From NCBI RefSeq assembly GCF_016775475.1, contig NZ_JAEUXJ010000014.1:52606-116605 (forward strand): a stretch of DNA of 64,000 nucleotides, in the 5' to 3' direction. Each line of letters opens with the position of its first letter. Within the stretch, counting starts at the first letter, position 1. The notes under the pieces were generated by a model. The model had not been told where the DNA came from. It made no database searches and saw only the letters and a program-made list of their open reading frames with translations. This document shows positions 1-8,657 of this stretch, piece by piece. Both the position numbers and the translations under genes were made by a program. The stretch comes from Belnapia mucosa. Its GTDB lineage: Bacteria; Pseudomonadota; Alphaproteobacteria; Acetobacterales; Acetobacteraceae.

Positions 1-1
1 C

Positions 2-508
2 CGCATCCCGGGCCCGCGCGCCTTCGCCGGAGACCCCGCCGCCTCCCTGCCCCTCACCCGCGCCGATGACCACTTCGGTGCGACGCTGACGCCCGGCACC
101 GGCGATGTCCGGCTGGTGGAGGACGGCATCCCGCCCTTCGGACGCGAGGAGAAGACGAAGACGATCATGCTGGCGCGGGAGGGCCGCAGCGAGGCTCGCC
201 ACGGGCTGGACCTGGAACTGGTGCCGGTGACGTCGGGCGGAAATGAGTTCTCCGTCCTGCTGCGCGGCCAGCCCCTGCCGCGTGCGGAGGTGACGCTGGT
301 GGCGCCACCGCGCTGGGAACGCCGGCTGCGCACCGATGCCGAAGGAAAGCTGCGGTTCGAGACACCCTGGGCCGGCCGCTATGTGGCGGAGGTCATCCAC
401 ACCGAGGCCTCGCCCGGGGGCAGCGGCGATGGGGCATGGCAACGGCTGCGCTATGTCTCTACCCTGTCCTTCACGGTCGAGAGCGGGATTGCCTGGACGG
501 GGAAGTAG
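2..508 (+). CDS. DUF4198-family protein, C-terminal part (runs off the left edge)
   Basis: The reading frame is open from the first complete codon at position 2 to a TAG at 506-508, so only the last 168 residues are present and the true start lies outside the window. The visible part has a beta-rich layout: a stretch with FGREEK, then a carboxypeptidase-regulatory/transthyretin-like segment (LRGQPLPRAEVTLVAPP, then a DAEGKLRFETP turn), ending in an RYVSTLSFTV strand. That is the usual end of DUF4198 proteins, which are periplasmic and often linked to metal (nickel/cobalt) uptake or TonB systems. The metal link is family knowledge; nothing in this fragment shows it. The family call is fairly firm, the role is open. 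Confidence 0.7.
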   Translation, partial: RIPGPRAFAGDPAASLPLTRADDHFGATLTPGTGDVRLVEDGIPPFGREEKTKTIMLAREGRSEARHGLDLELVPVTSGGNEFSVLLRGQPLPRAEVTLVAPPRWERRLRTDAEGKLRFETPWAGRYVAEVIHTEASPGGSGDGAWQRLRYVSTLSFTVESGIAWTGK

Positions 509-528
509 GCCTGGCCCGCTGCGTCCGC

Positions 529-1467
529 CTAATAGCCCATCGCCTTGTCGACTTCCTGCAACAGACCGCCGCCGGCTTCGATGCTGCCGATATTCGCCAC
601 GATCTCGGTGACGAGCTGGCGGACCGTCGGCCGCCGCGCGACATGCGGCATGACGGTCACTTTCGGATGCAGCCAGAGCGGGCTGTCCGGCGGCAGGGGT
701 TCGGGATAGAGCGCATCGAGCGCGGCGTGGGAGAGTTGGCCAGAATCGAGCGCGGCGACCAGGTCGGCATCGACGACATGCCTGCCGCGGCCGAGGTTGA
801 CGACCATCGCCCCCCGCGGCATCAGCGCGAAGGTGCGGGCGCAGAGGATGCCCTCGGTCTCGCGGGTCAGCGGCAACAGGCAGACCGCGATATCGGTCTG
901 GCGCAGGAATGGCTCCAGCTGGTCCGAACCGTGGAAGATCGGGATCTCGGCCTCCGGCCTGGGGCTGCGCACCCAGGCCGAGACCGGGAAGCCAAGCGAC
1001 GTCAGCACGAGGGCCGGCGCCCGCGCCATCAGCCCGAAGCCGAGAAAGCCGATGCGGCGCGCCTCGGGCCGCATGATGGGCCGGCGCAGCCATTCGCGCC
1101 TGGCCTGCGCCTGTTGGTAAAGCGGCATCTCGCGATGCAGGCGCAGCACATGCATGAGGACGTATTCCGTCATCATCGGATCGCCGCCTGAGGGCTCGAT
1201 CTTGCCGAGCGGAACCTCGGGCATCTTCGGATGATGGACGAAGGACTCGACGCCGGCGGAGCGGCTGAACATCGCCTTGAGGTTCGGCAGCGGCGGGATC
1301 GCGTCGAAGTCGGGATGCATGAAGGCCAGGTAGGTGATCCCGGACGGATCGCCGATATCGGGGAAGATGCGGACTTCCAGCTCCGGCAGCAGCTCGGCCA
1401 GCGTATCGCGCCAGCCCTGCGCGCTGCCGACCTCGTCGATGTCCAATCCATAGATCAGCAGTGCCAT
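529..1467 (-). CDS. D-2-hydroxyacid dehydrogenase, GhrA-like (glyoxylate/hydroxypyruvate reductase A family)
   Basis: Predicted 312-aa cytoplasmic NAD(P)H-dependent 2-ketoacid reductase. The start at 1467 (MALLIYGLD) is chosen because a clear GGAGGAAG ribosome site sits just upstream; a longer frame to 1542 lacks one. The Rossmann region reads IGFLGFGLMARAPA, a GxGxxA variant of the dinucleotide motif, followed by LGRGRHVVDADL, the DALYPEPLPPDSPLW segment and the catalytic-His segment VTVMPHVARR. These match the GhrA branch, which reduces glyoxylate and hydroxypyruvate. The gene stands alone between the DUF4198 gene and a region of gene debris, so context adds nothing about substrate. Confidence 0.85.
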   Translation of the reverse strand: MALLIYGLDIDEVGSAQGWRDTLAELLPELEVRIFPDIGDPSGITYLAFMHPDFDAIPPLPNLKAMFSRSAGVESFVHHPKMPEVPLGKIEPSGGDPMMTEYVLMHVLRLHREMPLYQQAQARREWLRRPIMRPEARRIGFLGFGLMARAPALVLTSLGFPVSAWVRSPRPEAEIPIFHGSDQLEPFLRQTDIAVCLLPLTRETEGILCARTFALMPRGAMVVNLGRGRHVVDADLVAALDSGQLSHAALDALYPEPLPPDSPLWLHPKVTVMPHVARRPTVRQLVTEIVANIGSIEAGGGLLQEVDKAMGY

Positions 1468-1584
1468 GGCAGCTTCCTCCCCATGCCCAGCTCGTCGAGC
1501 AACCGGCATGACCGATGACGATGCAGGTCCCGACAGGTTCACCGATTGTCAGGCCAGCCTCAAGCTCCTGCCCCGGCTGCCGCT

Positions 1585-1990
1585 TCACCGAGGCGGGGAG
1601 GCCGAGTGGATGGCTCGCCAGATCTTCTCCGGGGTCGCCGGCATATCGATGCTGGCGATGCGAAGGGGGCTCAGCGCGTCCAAGGACGGCGTTGATGATG
1701 GCGAGCGGCAACCCGACCGAGCCGACCTCGGCACACCCCATGGCTCCGAAGGCATTCCGGGAGAGGGCGTCGGGCACATCACGACCGCATAGGACGGCAG
1801 GTCGCCGGCCCGCGGCAGTCCGTAATCCTGCAAGGAGGCGGCAAGCGGCTGCCCGGCCTCGTCATAGGGCAGCCCTTTCAGCAGGGCCTGGCCCGCGCCC
1901 TGGGCGAGCCCGCCATGAATCTGGCCGTCCACGATCAGGGGATTGATGACGTTCCCGACATCATCCGCCGCCGTGACCGCGACGAGCTCT
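1585..1990 (-). pseudogene. Remnant of a molybdenum hydroxylase large subunit (xanthine/CO dehydrogenase family), C-terminal end
   Basis: Read on the minus strand the fragment gives DDVGNVINPLIVDGQIHGG, then LAQGAGQALLKGLPYDE, then DYGLPRAGDLPSY, all hallmarks of the C-terminal molybdopterin-binding part of XdhB/CoxL-type subunits. The frame then breaks: the homologous residues (FGAMGCAEVGSVGLPLAIIN) are encoded in another frame across about 1690-1755, and the original frame returns at DALSPL and continues to IDMPATPEKIWRAI. One base appears missing near 1755 and one extra near 1685, so the shifts compensate. Several hundred N-terminal residues are absent, and the sequence switches abruptly to ABC-ATPase sequence near 1990. 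This is gene debris, not a working enzyme. Confidence 0.75.
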
Positions 1991-2460
1991 GGGCGACGAC
2001 CGAGAGGTCGTGCGAGATGGACAGGATGGCCACGCCCAGCTCATCCCGCAGATCGGATAGCAGGTTCACGATGGAGGCCTGGACCGAAACGTCGAGGGCC
2101 GAGACAGCCTCGTCGCAGAGCAGGACGCTCGGGCGGGTGGCGAGGGCGCGGGCGATGCCGACGCGCTGGCGCTCGCCGCCGCTGAGCTGGTGCGGATAGC
2201 GGCCCGCATAGGCGGCGGCAGGCGGACGAGCTCCAGCAGCTGCGCCACCCGGGGAGAATCTGCGCCTCGATCGTGACGTCCAGCGCCGTGGTCGGCTCGT
2301 CGAGCACGAGCAATTCGGGGTCGCAGGCCAGGGCGGTGGCGATCATCGCGCGCTGCCGCATGCCACCCGAGAGCTGGTGCGGGTAGGAGGCGGCGACCTC
2401 CATCGCACGTCCGATGCCGACGCTGTCCAGCAAGCGTGCCGCCTCGGCCATGGCGGCGGA
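1991..2460 (-). pseudogene. Collapsed remnant of a peptide-type ABC transporter ATPase (two partial nucleotide-binding domains)
   Basis: Two C-terminal halves of oligopeptide ABC ATPases are joined head to tail on the minus strand. The first (about 2451 to 2252) has PHQLSGGMRQRAMIATALA, then LLVLDEPTTALDVTIEAQIL, i.e. ABC signature and Walker B of a DppD-like domain; its Walker A half is missing. Near 2250 it jumps to AQLLELVRLPP and, after a one-base shift near 2210, to YPHQLSGGERQRVGIARALA, LLCDEAVSALDV and ISHDLSVVAQ of a DppF-like domain, also without Walker A. The order suits a fused double-ATPase gene (GsiA type) with an internal deletion. It cannot make a functional ATPase. Confidence 0.75.
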
Positions 2461-2477
2461 GTGTCAGCGCTCGCGGC

Positions 2478-3230
2478 TCATGTCAGGAAGGCCCCGCCAT
2501 TCACATGGATGGTCTGGCCGGTGACGTAGCCGCCCTCGGGGCCCACCAGCATCCGGACAATGGCGGCCACTTCCTCCACCGACCCCTTCCGCCCGAGCGG
2601 CACGCCGCTCTCGCCCAGCGTGGCGGGCATCGCGCCGGCCGATGCGCCGCGAAGCGTGTCGATCGGGCCCGGCGCAACGCAGTTGCACCGGATGTTGTGC
2701 GGCGCCAGTTCCACGGCAAGCGCGCGCATCAGCCCTTCCAACCCGGCCTTCGAGGCGGAGACATGGGCGCGGTTCGGCGTGCCGAGATGGGTCGAGATGC
2801 CGGACAGGCCCACCAGCGCGCCACCGCCACGGCGGATCATCCGCGGCACCACCGCCCGCGCCAGGATGAAGGCGCCATCGAGCGCGACCGCCATGATCTC
2901 CCGCCATTCCTCCAGGGTCATGGAGAGGAAAGGCGTCTGGCGCCGCAGGCCCGCATTGCTGATGGCGATGTCGATGCCGCCGAACGCCGCTTCCGCAGCC
3001 TCCAGCATCCCTGCCACCGCCTGCGGGTCGGAGATATCGGCGATGCAGGACAGCGCCTTCCCGCCCATGGCGGTGATCTCGCCCGCCACCGCCTCGACCG
3101 CCGCCCGATCGGTGCGGCCGTTGACCACCACCATCGCCCCGTCGCCTGCCAGGCGCAGCGCAATGGCGCGCCCGATATTCCGCCCCGCCCCCGTCACCAG
3201 CGCGACCTTGCCCTCGAGGCTTCCCGTCAT
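2478..3230 (-). CDS. Short-chain dehydrogenase/reductase with Val in place of the catalytic Tyr
   Basis: Predicted 250-aa classical SDR. Start at 3230 (MTGSLEGKVALVTG) follows a GGGAGCTGAG ribosome site; the frame is open further upstream without a better start. Rossmann motif TGAGRNIG at 13-20, NAG at 92-94, catalytic-type Ser at 143 (GLSG). The usual YxxxK motif reads V157-S-A-S-K161, so the catalytic Tyr is Val while Lys is kept; the codon is GTC on the minus strand. The C-terminal VTGQTIHVNGG motif is intact. Some SDR groups have an HVSASK-like segment, so this may be a divergent subfamily and not a damaged gene. Divergent from the FAD oxidase gene at 3560; substrate unknown. Confidence 0.8.
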   Translation of the reverse strand: MTGSLEGKVALVTGAGRNIGRAIALRLAGDGAMVVVNGRTDRAAVEAVAGEITAMGGKALSCIADISDPQAVAGMLEAAEAAFGGIDIAISNAGLRRQTPFLSMTLEEWREIMAVALDGAFILARAVVPRMIRRGGGALVGLSGISTHLGTPNRAHVSASKAGLEGLMRALAVELAPHNIRCNCVAPGPIDTLRGASAGAMPATLGESGVPLGRKGSVEEVAAIVRMLVGPEGGYVTGQTIHVNGGAFLT

Positions 3231-3559
3231 CTCAGCTCCCCCGCCCTGTCCCGCCGCGCCGTGCGGATGATGCCCGCTGTGCCGTCCAGACTGCCGCGAC
3301 TTTCGGCGAAGGCAGGCGGGGCTGGCAATGGCTCCCCCCTGCGGCTGGAGCCGCACGACCACGCTGCTCCCCGGCCTCGATCTCTGGAATCCGACCTCGC
3401 ATCCCGGGCTCCGCGGCGGCAGCCTCCAGGCCGGGCCGACGAGCGAGGCGCTGGAAACGCTCCGCACGCCGTGGGTCACGGCCTATCGGCGCAATCCGAC
3501 GGGGATGCTGACCGGCATGCCGCTCTTCTCCACCCGGAAAAAGCGCTAGGATCGGTCCG
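3231..3559. other. Divergent intergenic region with a possible small ORF at 3328-3549 (+)
   Basis: This gap separates the SDR (minus) from the FAD oxidase (plus) and should hold both promoters. It also contains a 73-codon plus-strand frame, 3328-3549, ending in TAYRRNPTGMLTGMPLF and a KKR tail, 10 bases before the oxidase start. I do not recognise it and see no convincing ribosome site. It may be a chance frame or the tail of a decayed gene. Confidence 0.25.
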
Positions 3560-4837
3560 ATGAAGCCCCTGCCGCCCAGCCTCTACGCCGCGACCGCCCG
3601 CCCGGCGCCGCCGACCCCACCGCTCGATGGCGACCGACAGGCCGATGTCGTGGTGGTGGGCGCCGGCTTCACCGGGCTCTCGACCGCGCTGCACCTGGCG
3701 GAGCGCGGCGCCGATGTGGTGGTGCTGGAGGCGAACGAGCCCGGCTGGGGTGCCTCCGGGCGCAATGGCGGACAGGTCAATCCCGGGCTCAAGCCCGACC
3801 CGGACGAGGTCGAGGCGGCGTTCGGGCCGGAGCTCGGCGGGCGCATGGTGCGCTTCGCCTGGGGCGCGCCGGAGACGACCTTCGCCCTGATCCGCCGCTG
3901 GCAGATCGCCTGCGACGCGCGCCAGGGCGGCACGCTGCGCGCCGCCTACCAGCCCGCCCATGCCGCTGCCGTGCGCCGCTCCGCCGAGCAGGGGATGCGC
4001 CGCGGTCTGCCGGTGACGCTGCTGGAACGCGATGCAGCCCGCGAGGCAACGGGCGCCGACCGCTACCTCGCGGTGATGCGCGATGCGAGCGGCGGCGACC
4101 TGCAACCCCTGGACTATGCCCGCGGCCTGGCGCGCGCAGCCCTGCAGGCCGGCGCCGCGGTGCATGGCGGCACGCCCGTCACCGTGCTGACCCGCGCCGA
4201 GGGGCGCTGGCGCGTGGCCACGCCGACCGGGACGGTCACGGCCGAGACGGTGATCCTCGGCACCAATGGCTATACCGGCGACCTCTGGCCGGGCCTCCGC
4301 CGCAGCGTCGTCCCCGTCTTCAGCTCCATCGCCGCGACGGCGCCGCTGCCGGAGGCGGTGGTGCGCGGCATCATGCCGATGCGGGCCTCGCTCTATGAAA
4401 GCGGGCATATCACCGTCTATCTGCGCGTGGACCAGCACAACCGCCTGCTGATCGGCGGCCGCGGGCCGCAGCGCCCGATCGCCGATCCCTCCCCCATCGC
4501 CTATCTCATCCGCTATGCGGAACGCCTCTGGCCCGCGCTCCGGGGGGCCGAGTGGACGCATGGCTGGAACGGCCAGCTGGCGATGACGCCGGACCATTAT
4601 CCGCATATCCACCAGCCGGCGCCGGGGCTGCTCTGCTGCCTTGGCTATAACGGCCGCGGCGTCGCGCTCTCGACCGCAATGGGCGGCGAGGTCGCCCGGC
4701 TGGCGACCGGCACGCCGGCCGAGGAGATCGCCATGCCGGTGACGCCGATCCGGCCGATGCCCTTCCACGGCTTCTGGCGGGTGGGGGTCGCGGCCAAGGT
4801 CCTGGAGGGTCGCCTCCGGGATCGGCTGGGGCTTTAG
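3560..4837 (+). CDS. FAD-dependent amine/amino-acid oxidase, DAO family (PuuB-like)
   Basis: Predicted 425-aa flavoprotein of the D-amino-acid-oxidase superfamily. VVVVGAGFTG near residues 30-39 is the FAD-binding GxGxxG; GWGASGRNGGQ near 60-70 is the second flavin contact typical of the gamma-glutamylputrescine-oxidase-like branch; LGTNGYTGDLWP and the C-terminal GYNGRGVALSTAMGG complete the fold. Family members oxidise an amine or N-alkyl amino acid to an imine with release of H2O2 or electron transfer. No polyamine genes lie nearby, so the substrate is not set by context. No signal peptide; cytoplasmic. Confidence 0.85.
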   Translation: MKPLPPSLYAATARPAPPTPPLDGDRQADVVVVGAGFTGLSTALHLAERGADVVVLEANEPGWGASGRNGGQVNPGLKPDPDEVEAAFGPELGGRMVRFAWGAPETTFALIRRWQIACDARQGGTLRAAYQPAHAAAVRRSAEQGMRRGLPVTLLERDAAREATGADRYLAVMRDASGGDLQPLDYARGLARAALQAGAAVHGGTPVTVLTRAEGRWRVATPTGTVTAETVILGTNGYTGDLWPGLRRSVVPVFSSIAATAPLPEAVVRGIMPMRASLYESGHITVYLRVDQHNRLLIGGRGPQRPIADPSPIAYLIRYAERLWPALRGAEWTHGWNGQLAMTPDHYPHIHQPAPGLLCCLGYNGRGVALSTAMGGEVARLATGTPAEEIAMPVTPIRPMPFHGFWRVGVAAKVLEGRLRDRLGL

Positions 4838-4937
4838 ACCAGGGTTTGAAGAGATTGCGCCGCCTGGAGCCCCAGGCACCGACCGCACAAGCGGAGAGCG
4901 CGTTCGCCGGGAGCGAACACTCCCTGGGCTACCCGCG

Positions 4938-5660
4938 TCACGCGGATCTCTTGCTGTGGCCCCTCACTGCGCGAGGCGATACCACCCCCCCTTCCGGTGC
5001 GCGGCCGTCCGGCCGCTCCACGGCGATGACCTTCTCCGCCAGCTCGATCCAGGCATCGAGGACGGCCTCGTTCACCGCGTCACTGCGGTTGAAGCTGGCG
5101 TGGATGGCCATGCCGCGGAGGAGGCAGAGCGTCATGTACTGGAACTGCTCCTCCTTCCGCACATCGGGAAACCGCAGCAGCGCGCGCCAGCGAAGGTTCC
5201 GCTGGCTGGCGGGCGAGTCGAGCGCCTGGCGCAACCTCTCGCCGAGTTCCTTGTCCACGCGTGCGGCCAGCATCAGCTCCAGCGCGGCGATATAGCTTGG
5301 CTTGCTGAAGATCTCCCGCCAGACGAAGCGGAGATAGGCCTCGAAGGGCAGCTCGCCCAGATCCCGTCCGCCGAAGGCCAGCTGGCGCGCCGCGTCCCAG
5401 CTCTGGAGCAGGTGCTCGAAGGCGCCTACCAGCATATCCGCCTTGGTGGCGAAGTGGTGCGTCTGCGCCCCGCGCGAGACGCCCGCGCGCGCCGCGATCA
5501 TGGTGGTCGTGAGGGATTCGTAGCCCACCTCGCAGAGTGCATCGAGAGCGGCCTGGCAGAGGCGCTGGCGCATATCCGCCGACCGTTGCGCCTGTCGCCT
5601 GGGATTGGGCCTCGGCGCCGACGGGGCCGCCCCTTCCCTGCTCACCATGTCTGCCGGCAT
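4938..5660 (-). CDS. TetR/AcrR-family transcriptional regulator
   Basis: Predicted 240 aa, with an alternative Met four codons in (5648). After a basic 30-residue leader comes a TetR DNA-binding domain: RQRLCQAALDALCEVGYESLTTTMIAARAGVSRGAQTHHF read in pieces gives helix 1, then the AARAGVSRGAQTHHF helix-turn-helix. The rest is a helical ligand-binding and dimerisation domain. It is divergent from the M24 peptidase operon that begins at 5904, and a near-perfect palindrome at 5734-5751 lies in the shared promoter. The simplest reading is that it represses itself and that operon, released by an effector related to the operon's substrate. The regulatory link is inferred. Confidence 0.85.
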   Translation of the reverse strand: MPADMVSREGAAPSAPRPNPRRQAQRSADMRQRLCQAALDALCEVGYESLTTTMIAARAGVSRGAQTHHFATKADMLVGAFEHLLQSWDAARQLAFGGRDLGELPFEAYLRFVWREIFSKPSYIAALELMLAARVDKELGERLRQALDSPASQRNLRWRALLRFPDVRKEEQFQYMTLCLLRGMAIHASFNRSDAVNEAVLDAWIELAEKVIAVERPDGRAPEGGVVSPRAVRGHSKRSA

Positions 5661-5733
5661 CAGCGGCCCCTCCCCTGGCCTGGCGGAAACGCCCCGATCC
5701 GATCGCCTGCCATCGGGCTTGCCCTTAATTTAC

Positions 5734-5751
5734 AAACAGTCTAGTCTGTTT
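5734..5751. promoter_or_regulatory. Palindromic operator candidate for the divergent TetR regulator
   Basis: The 18-base site AAACAGTCTAGTCTGTTT is an inverted repeat with AAACAG/CTGTTT arms and a central CTAG; only the symmetric T/T pair breaks perfect symmetry. It sits 73 bases upstream of the TetR start and 152 upstream of the M24 gene, in a locally AT-rich patch that would suit promoters. Size and position are typical of TetR operators. Confidence 0.55.
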
Positions 5752-5903
5752 TTTAACGAGACGCCATAGGTCTTTGCGTCGCGCCCGGGCCCGCCATTCG
5801 GAAGGGTTTCGAACGCGGCAGCGCGATCCGGGGCGGCTTCATCCAGCGCCGCGGGCTGCGCCTCGGCTGACCAGAACGGACCACGAGGAAGGAGAACGCA
5901 ACC

Positions 5904-7094
5904 ATGGCCGCCCTCAGCACCGCCGTCCGCGACTACCGCTTCGGCCTCATGCAGGCCTTGATGGAGCGCGAGGGCTATGATGCCCTCGCCTTCACCCAGG
6001 CCGACTTCTTCCAGTTCGCCACCAATTTTGCGACCGACGTGCAGACCTGGGAGCGTCCGATCGTCTGCATCGTGCCGCGCAACGGCACGCCCTTCGTCAT
6101 CCTGAACGAGCTCTCGACCAACCACTGGCGCTTCGGCATCGAGGCGGAGAAGCTCTGGGTGACGGATGCGGAATTCTACGCCGAGCATCCGCGCCTGACC
6201 CGCCGGGTGCCACTGGTGACGCAATGGGCCGAGGCCGTGGCCGACCGCCTGCGCCGCGCCGGCCTTGCCCGCGCCCGGATCGGCGCCGATGCTCCCGGCG
6301 GCATGCTGGCCCGCGCCGCGGCCCTGCTGCCGCAGATGAAGCTGGAGGGTGCCACGGCCGGCTGCCGCAGCCTGCGCTGGGTGAAGCACCCCGAGGAGAT
6401 CCGTCTCCTGCGCGAGATCGCCGGCCTGACCGACTGGGTCCAGGACCGCTACCGCGAGGCGATCCGCCCCGGCCGGCTGGTGCAGGAGATGGACATGGCC
6501 ATGGCCGCGGCGATGGCCGAGGAATCCGCCCGCCGCTTCCCGGGCGAGCATCTGGAGATCATGCGCTGCTGGACGCTGTCCGGCCCGGCCAGCTGCGCCC
6601 CGCATGGCGACGGGCGCTCCTCGGGCCAGCGGATCGAGAAGGGCCACGGCCTGGTCAACATCGTCATCCCCCGCGTGAACGGGCTGGTCGTGGAGAACGA
6701 GCGCACCTGGTTCTGCGGCAAGCCGGACAACCGCCAGGCCTTCCTGTTCGAGACCGCGCGCGCCGCGAACGAGGCCGCCTGCGAGGCGGCCATCACCGGG
6801 CGCCCGGTTTGCGACATCGACGCGGCCGCCCAGGCGGTGATCGAGCGGGCCGGCTGTGCGGACCTCATCCTCCACCGCACCGGCCACGGCATGGGCACGC
6901 TCGGGCACGAATTCCCCGAGGACATGGCCTTCAACACCCGCCCGCTGCTGGAGAACGAGGTCTATTCGGCCGAGCCCGGGCTGTACCAATGGGGATTGGG
7001 CGGCTTCCGCCACGACGACACGGTGGTGGTCGGGGCCCGGCCCGAGGTGCTGACGCGCGCCCCCAAGGACCTCGCCTCGCAGACGGTGGCATGA
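5904..7094 (+). CDS. M24-family metallopeptidase-like protein (Xaa-Pro aminopeptidase/creatinase fold)
   Basis: Predicted 396 aa, start after an AAGGAGAACG ribosome site. N-terminal creatinase-like domain (about 1-165), then a pita-bread catalytic domain. Metal-site segments are recognisable but altered: the usual Asp-x-x-Arg strand reads VENERTWFCG, the His loop HRTGHGMG is intact, SAEPGLY supplies the first Glu, and the last Glu position reads RHDDTVVV with Asp. Two ligand positions are therefore conservative Glu/Asp exchanges, so this may be a creatinase-like hydrolase and not a true prolidase. First gene of an operon whose junctions to the GAF gene is an ATGA overlap. Likely controlled by the divergent TetR. 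Confidence 0.8.
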   Translation: MAALSTAVRDYRFGLMQALMEREGYDALAFTQADFFQFATNFATDVQTWERPIVCIVPRNGTPFVILNELSTNHWRFGIEAEKLWVTDAEFYAEHPRLTRRVPLVTQWAEAVADRLRRAGLARARIGADAPGGMLARAAALLPQMKLEGATAGCRSLRWVKHPEEIRLLREIAGLTDWVQDRYREAIRPGRLVQEMDMAMAAAMAEESARRFPGEHLEIMRCWTLSGPASCAPHGDGRSSGQRIEKGHGLVNIVIPRVNGLVVENERTWFCGKPDNRQAFLFETARAANEAACEAAITGRPVCDIDAAAQAVIERAGCADLILHRTGHGMGTLGHEFPEDMAFNTRPLLENEVYSAEPGLYQWGLGGFRHDDTVVVGARPEVLTRAPKDLASQTVA

Positions 7095-7588
7095 GCACGG
7101 AGCCGGTGCGGCGGGTGGCCGCCGCGCTCGCGGCCCCCGGCCAGCCGGGCTCCGGCCTGGCGGCACTGGACGTGGCGCTGGCCGATTCGGTCGGCCACCG
7201 CCTCTTCACCGTGCTGGTGCTCGACGAGGCGCGCGGCGTCAGCCGCCGCGCCTATACCAGCCAGCCGGAGGCCTATCCCGTCAGCGGGGAAAAGCCGCTG
7301 CGGCGCGATTCGGAATTCTACGCCCTGGTCGCCCGGCAGGGCCTGCCGCGCTTCTGCCGCGACCGCGGGGACATCATCCGCGCCTTCCCGGACCACGAAC
7401 TGATCCTCTCGCTGGGCTGCGAAGCCGCGGTGAACATGCCCGTGCGCTGGGACGGGCGGACGCTCGGTGCCCTGAACCTGCTGCACGCGGCGGGCCATTA
7501 CACCGAGGCCCAACTTCCCGCGCTGTCGCTCTTCGCGGCGCTCGCCGTCGCGCCCATCCTGCACATCCTCGGAGAAGAGGGACGATGA
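7091..7588 (+). CDS. GAF-domain protein
   Basis: Predicted 165 aa, start overlapping the M24 stop (ATGA at 7091-7094). A single GAF domain fills most of it: GHRLFTVLVLDEARG, an RRAYTSQPEAYPVSG strand, then SLGCEAAVNMPVRWDGRTLGALNLLH, the signature end of GAF sensors. There is no kinase, cyclase or DNA-binding domain attached. Translational coupling to a hydrolase and two solute receptors suggests it binds a small metabolite handled by this operon, as sensor or as an allosteric partner; some free-standing GAF proteins are enzymes. The role is inferred from context only. Confidence 0.8.
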   Translation: MSTEPVRRVAAALAAPGQPGSGLAALDVALADSVGHRLFTVLVLDEARGVSRRAYTSQPEAYPVSGEKPLRRDSEFYALVARQGLPRFCRDRGDIIRAFPDHELILSLGCEAAVNMPVRWDGRTLGALNLLHAAGHYTEAQLPALSLFAALAVAPILHILGEEGR

Positions 7589-8568
7589 CCCGCCCCGTCA
7601 CGCGCCGCGCCGCCGGCGCAGTGTTCGCCGCCCTTGCCACCCCCGCGCTTGCCACCCCCGCCCTGGCGCAGGAGTCGGGGCAGCCGCTGCGCCTCATCAT
7701 TCCGCAGCCGCCGGGCGGCGCCACGGATATCCTGGCCCGCCTGGTCGCCGAACCGCTCTCGAAGGAATTGGGGCGGCCGGTGGTGGTCGAGAACCGGCCC
7801 GGCGCCAACGGCATCGTCTCCATCAACGCGCTGAAGCAGGCCCGGCCGGACGGCAGCACCGTGCTGCTGGGTGGGGTCTCGATCTTCAGCTTCAACCCGA
7901 ACCTCTACCCCAACCTCCCCTACGATCCGTGGCGGGACTTCGCCTGGATCGCGCCGATCGCCGACACGCCCTTCGTGGTGGTGGCGGGCCGCCGTACCGG
8001 CATCAGGAGCCTGGAGGAATTCGTCGGGCGCGCCCGCGCCAAACCCGACAGCATCACCTATGGCAGCGCCGGGATCGGAAACTCGACGCATCTGGCGATG
8101 GAGATGATCGCCGAGAGCGCCGGGATCCGCCTGACCCATGTGCCCTTCGCCGGCTCGGCACCGGCGCTGACCAGCATCGTCGCCGGCGACACGGATTCCA
8201 TGGTGAATCCGCTCGGCAGCACCCTGCCGATGATCCGGGAGGGCGCGGTGGCCGCGCTCGCAACACTCGGGGCGGAGCGTTCTCCGGCGCTGCCCGATGT
8301 GCCCACGCTGCGCGAGACGGGACTGGCCGGCGTGACCATGCCCGGCTGGTATGCCTTCGTCGGCCCGGCCGGCATGCCGGCGCCGGTGGTGGAGCGGCTG
8401 AACGCCGCCACCCGCGCCGTGGTGGACAGCCCGGCCGTGACGCAACGCCTGCGCGAGGCGGTGCTGGAGCCGGTCTCCGGCTCGGCCGCCTATATCCAGG
8501 ACCGCGCCCGCTCGGAGAGCGACATGATGGCGGCCTTCATCCGCCGCCGCGGCATCAAGGTGGAATAG
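7585..8568 (+). CDS. Bug-family tripartite tricarboxylate receptor (TctC-like), copy 1
   Basis: Predicted 327 aa, start overlapping the GAF stop (ATGA). A signal peptide with an RR near the N-terminus (TRPVTRRAAG) ends near ALATPALAQE. Mature domain shows Bug hallmarks: LRLIIPQPPGGATDILAR, VVVENRPGANG, NLPYDPWRDF, TYGSAGIGNSTHLA and THVPFAGSAPA. Bug proteins are periplasmic binders of carboxylates and amides, classically delivering to TctA/TctB membrane partners. No such partners lie in the operon or anywhere in the window, so this is an orphan receptor. Confidence 0.9.
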   Translation: MTRPVTRRAAGAVFAALATPALATPALAQESGQPLRLIIPQPPGGATDILARLVAEPLSKELGRPVVVENRPGANGIVSINALKQARPDGSTVLLGGVSIFSFNPNLYPNLPYDPWRDFAWIAPIADTPFVVVAGRRTGIRSLEEFVGRARAKPDSITYGSAGIGNSTHLAMEMIAESAGIRLTHVPFAGSAPALTSIVAGDTDSMVNPLGSTLPMIREGAVAALATLGAERSPALPDVPTLRETGLAGVTMPGWYAFVGPAGMPAPVVERLNAATRAVVDSPAVTQRLREAVLEPVSGSAAYIQDRARSESDMMAAFIRRRGIKVE

Positions 8569-8657
8569 CGCCATGTCCCGTCCCGAACGGCGCCTGGAGG
8601 CGGCGCCGCCCGCAACGCAACGGCTCGGCCGCTGGAACTCGTGAGGAACGACAGGTC

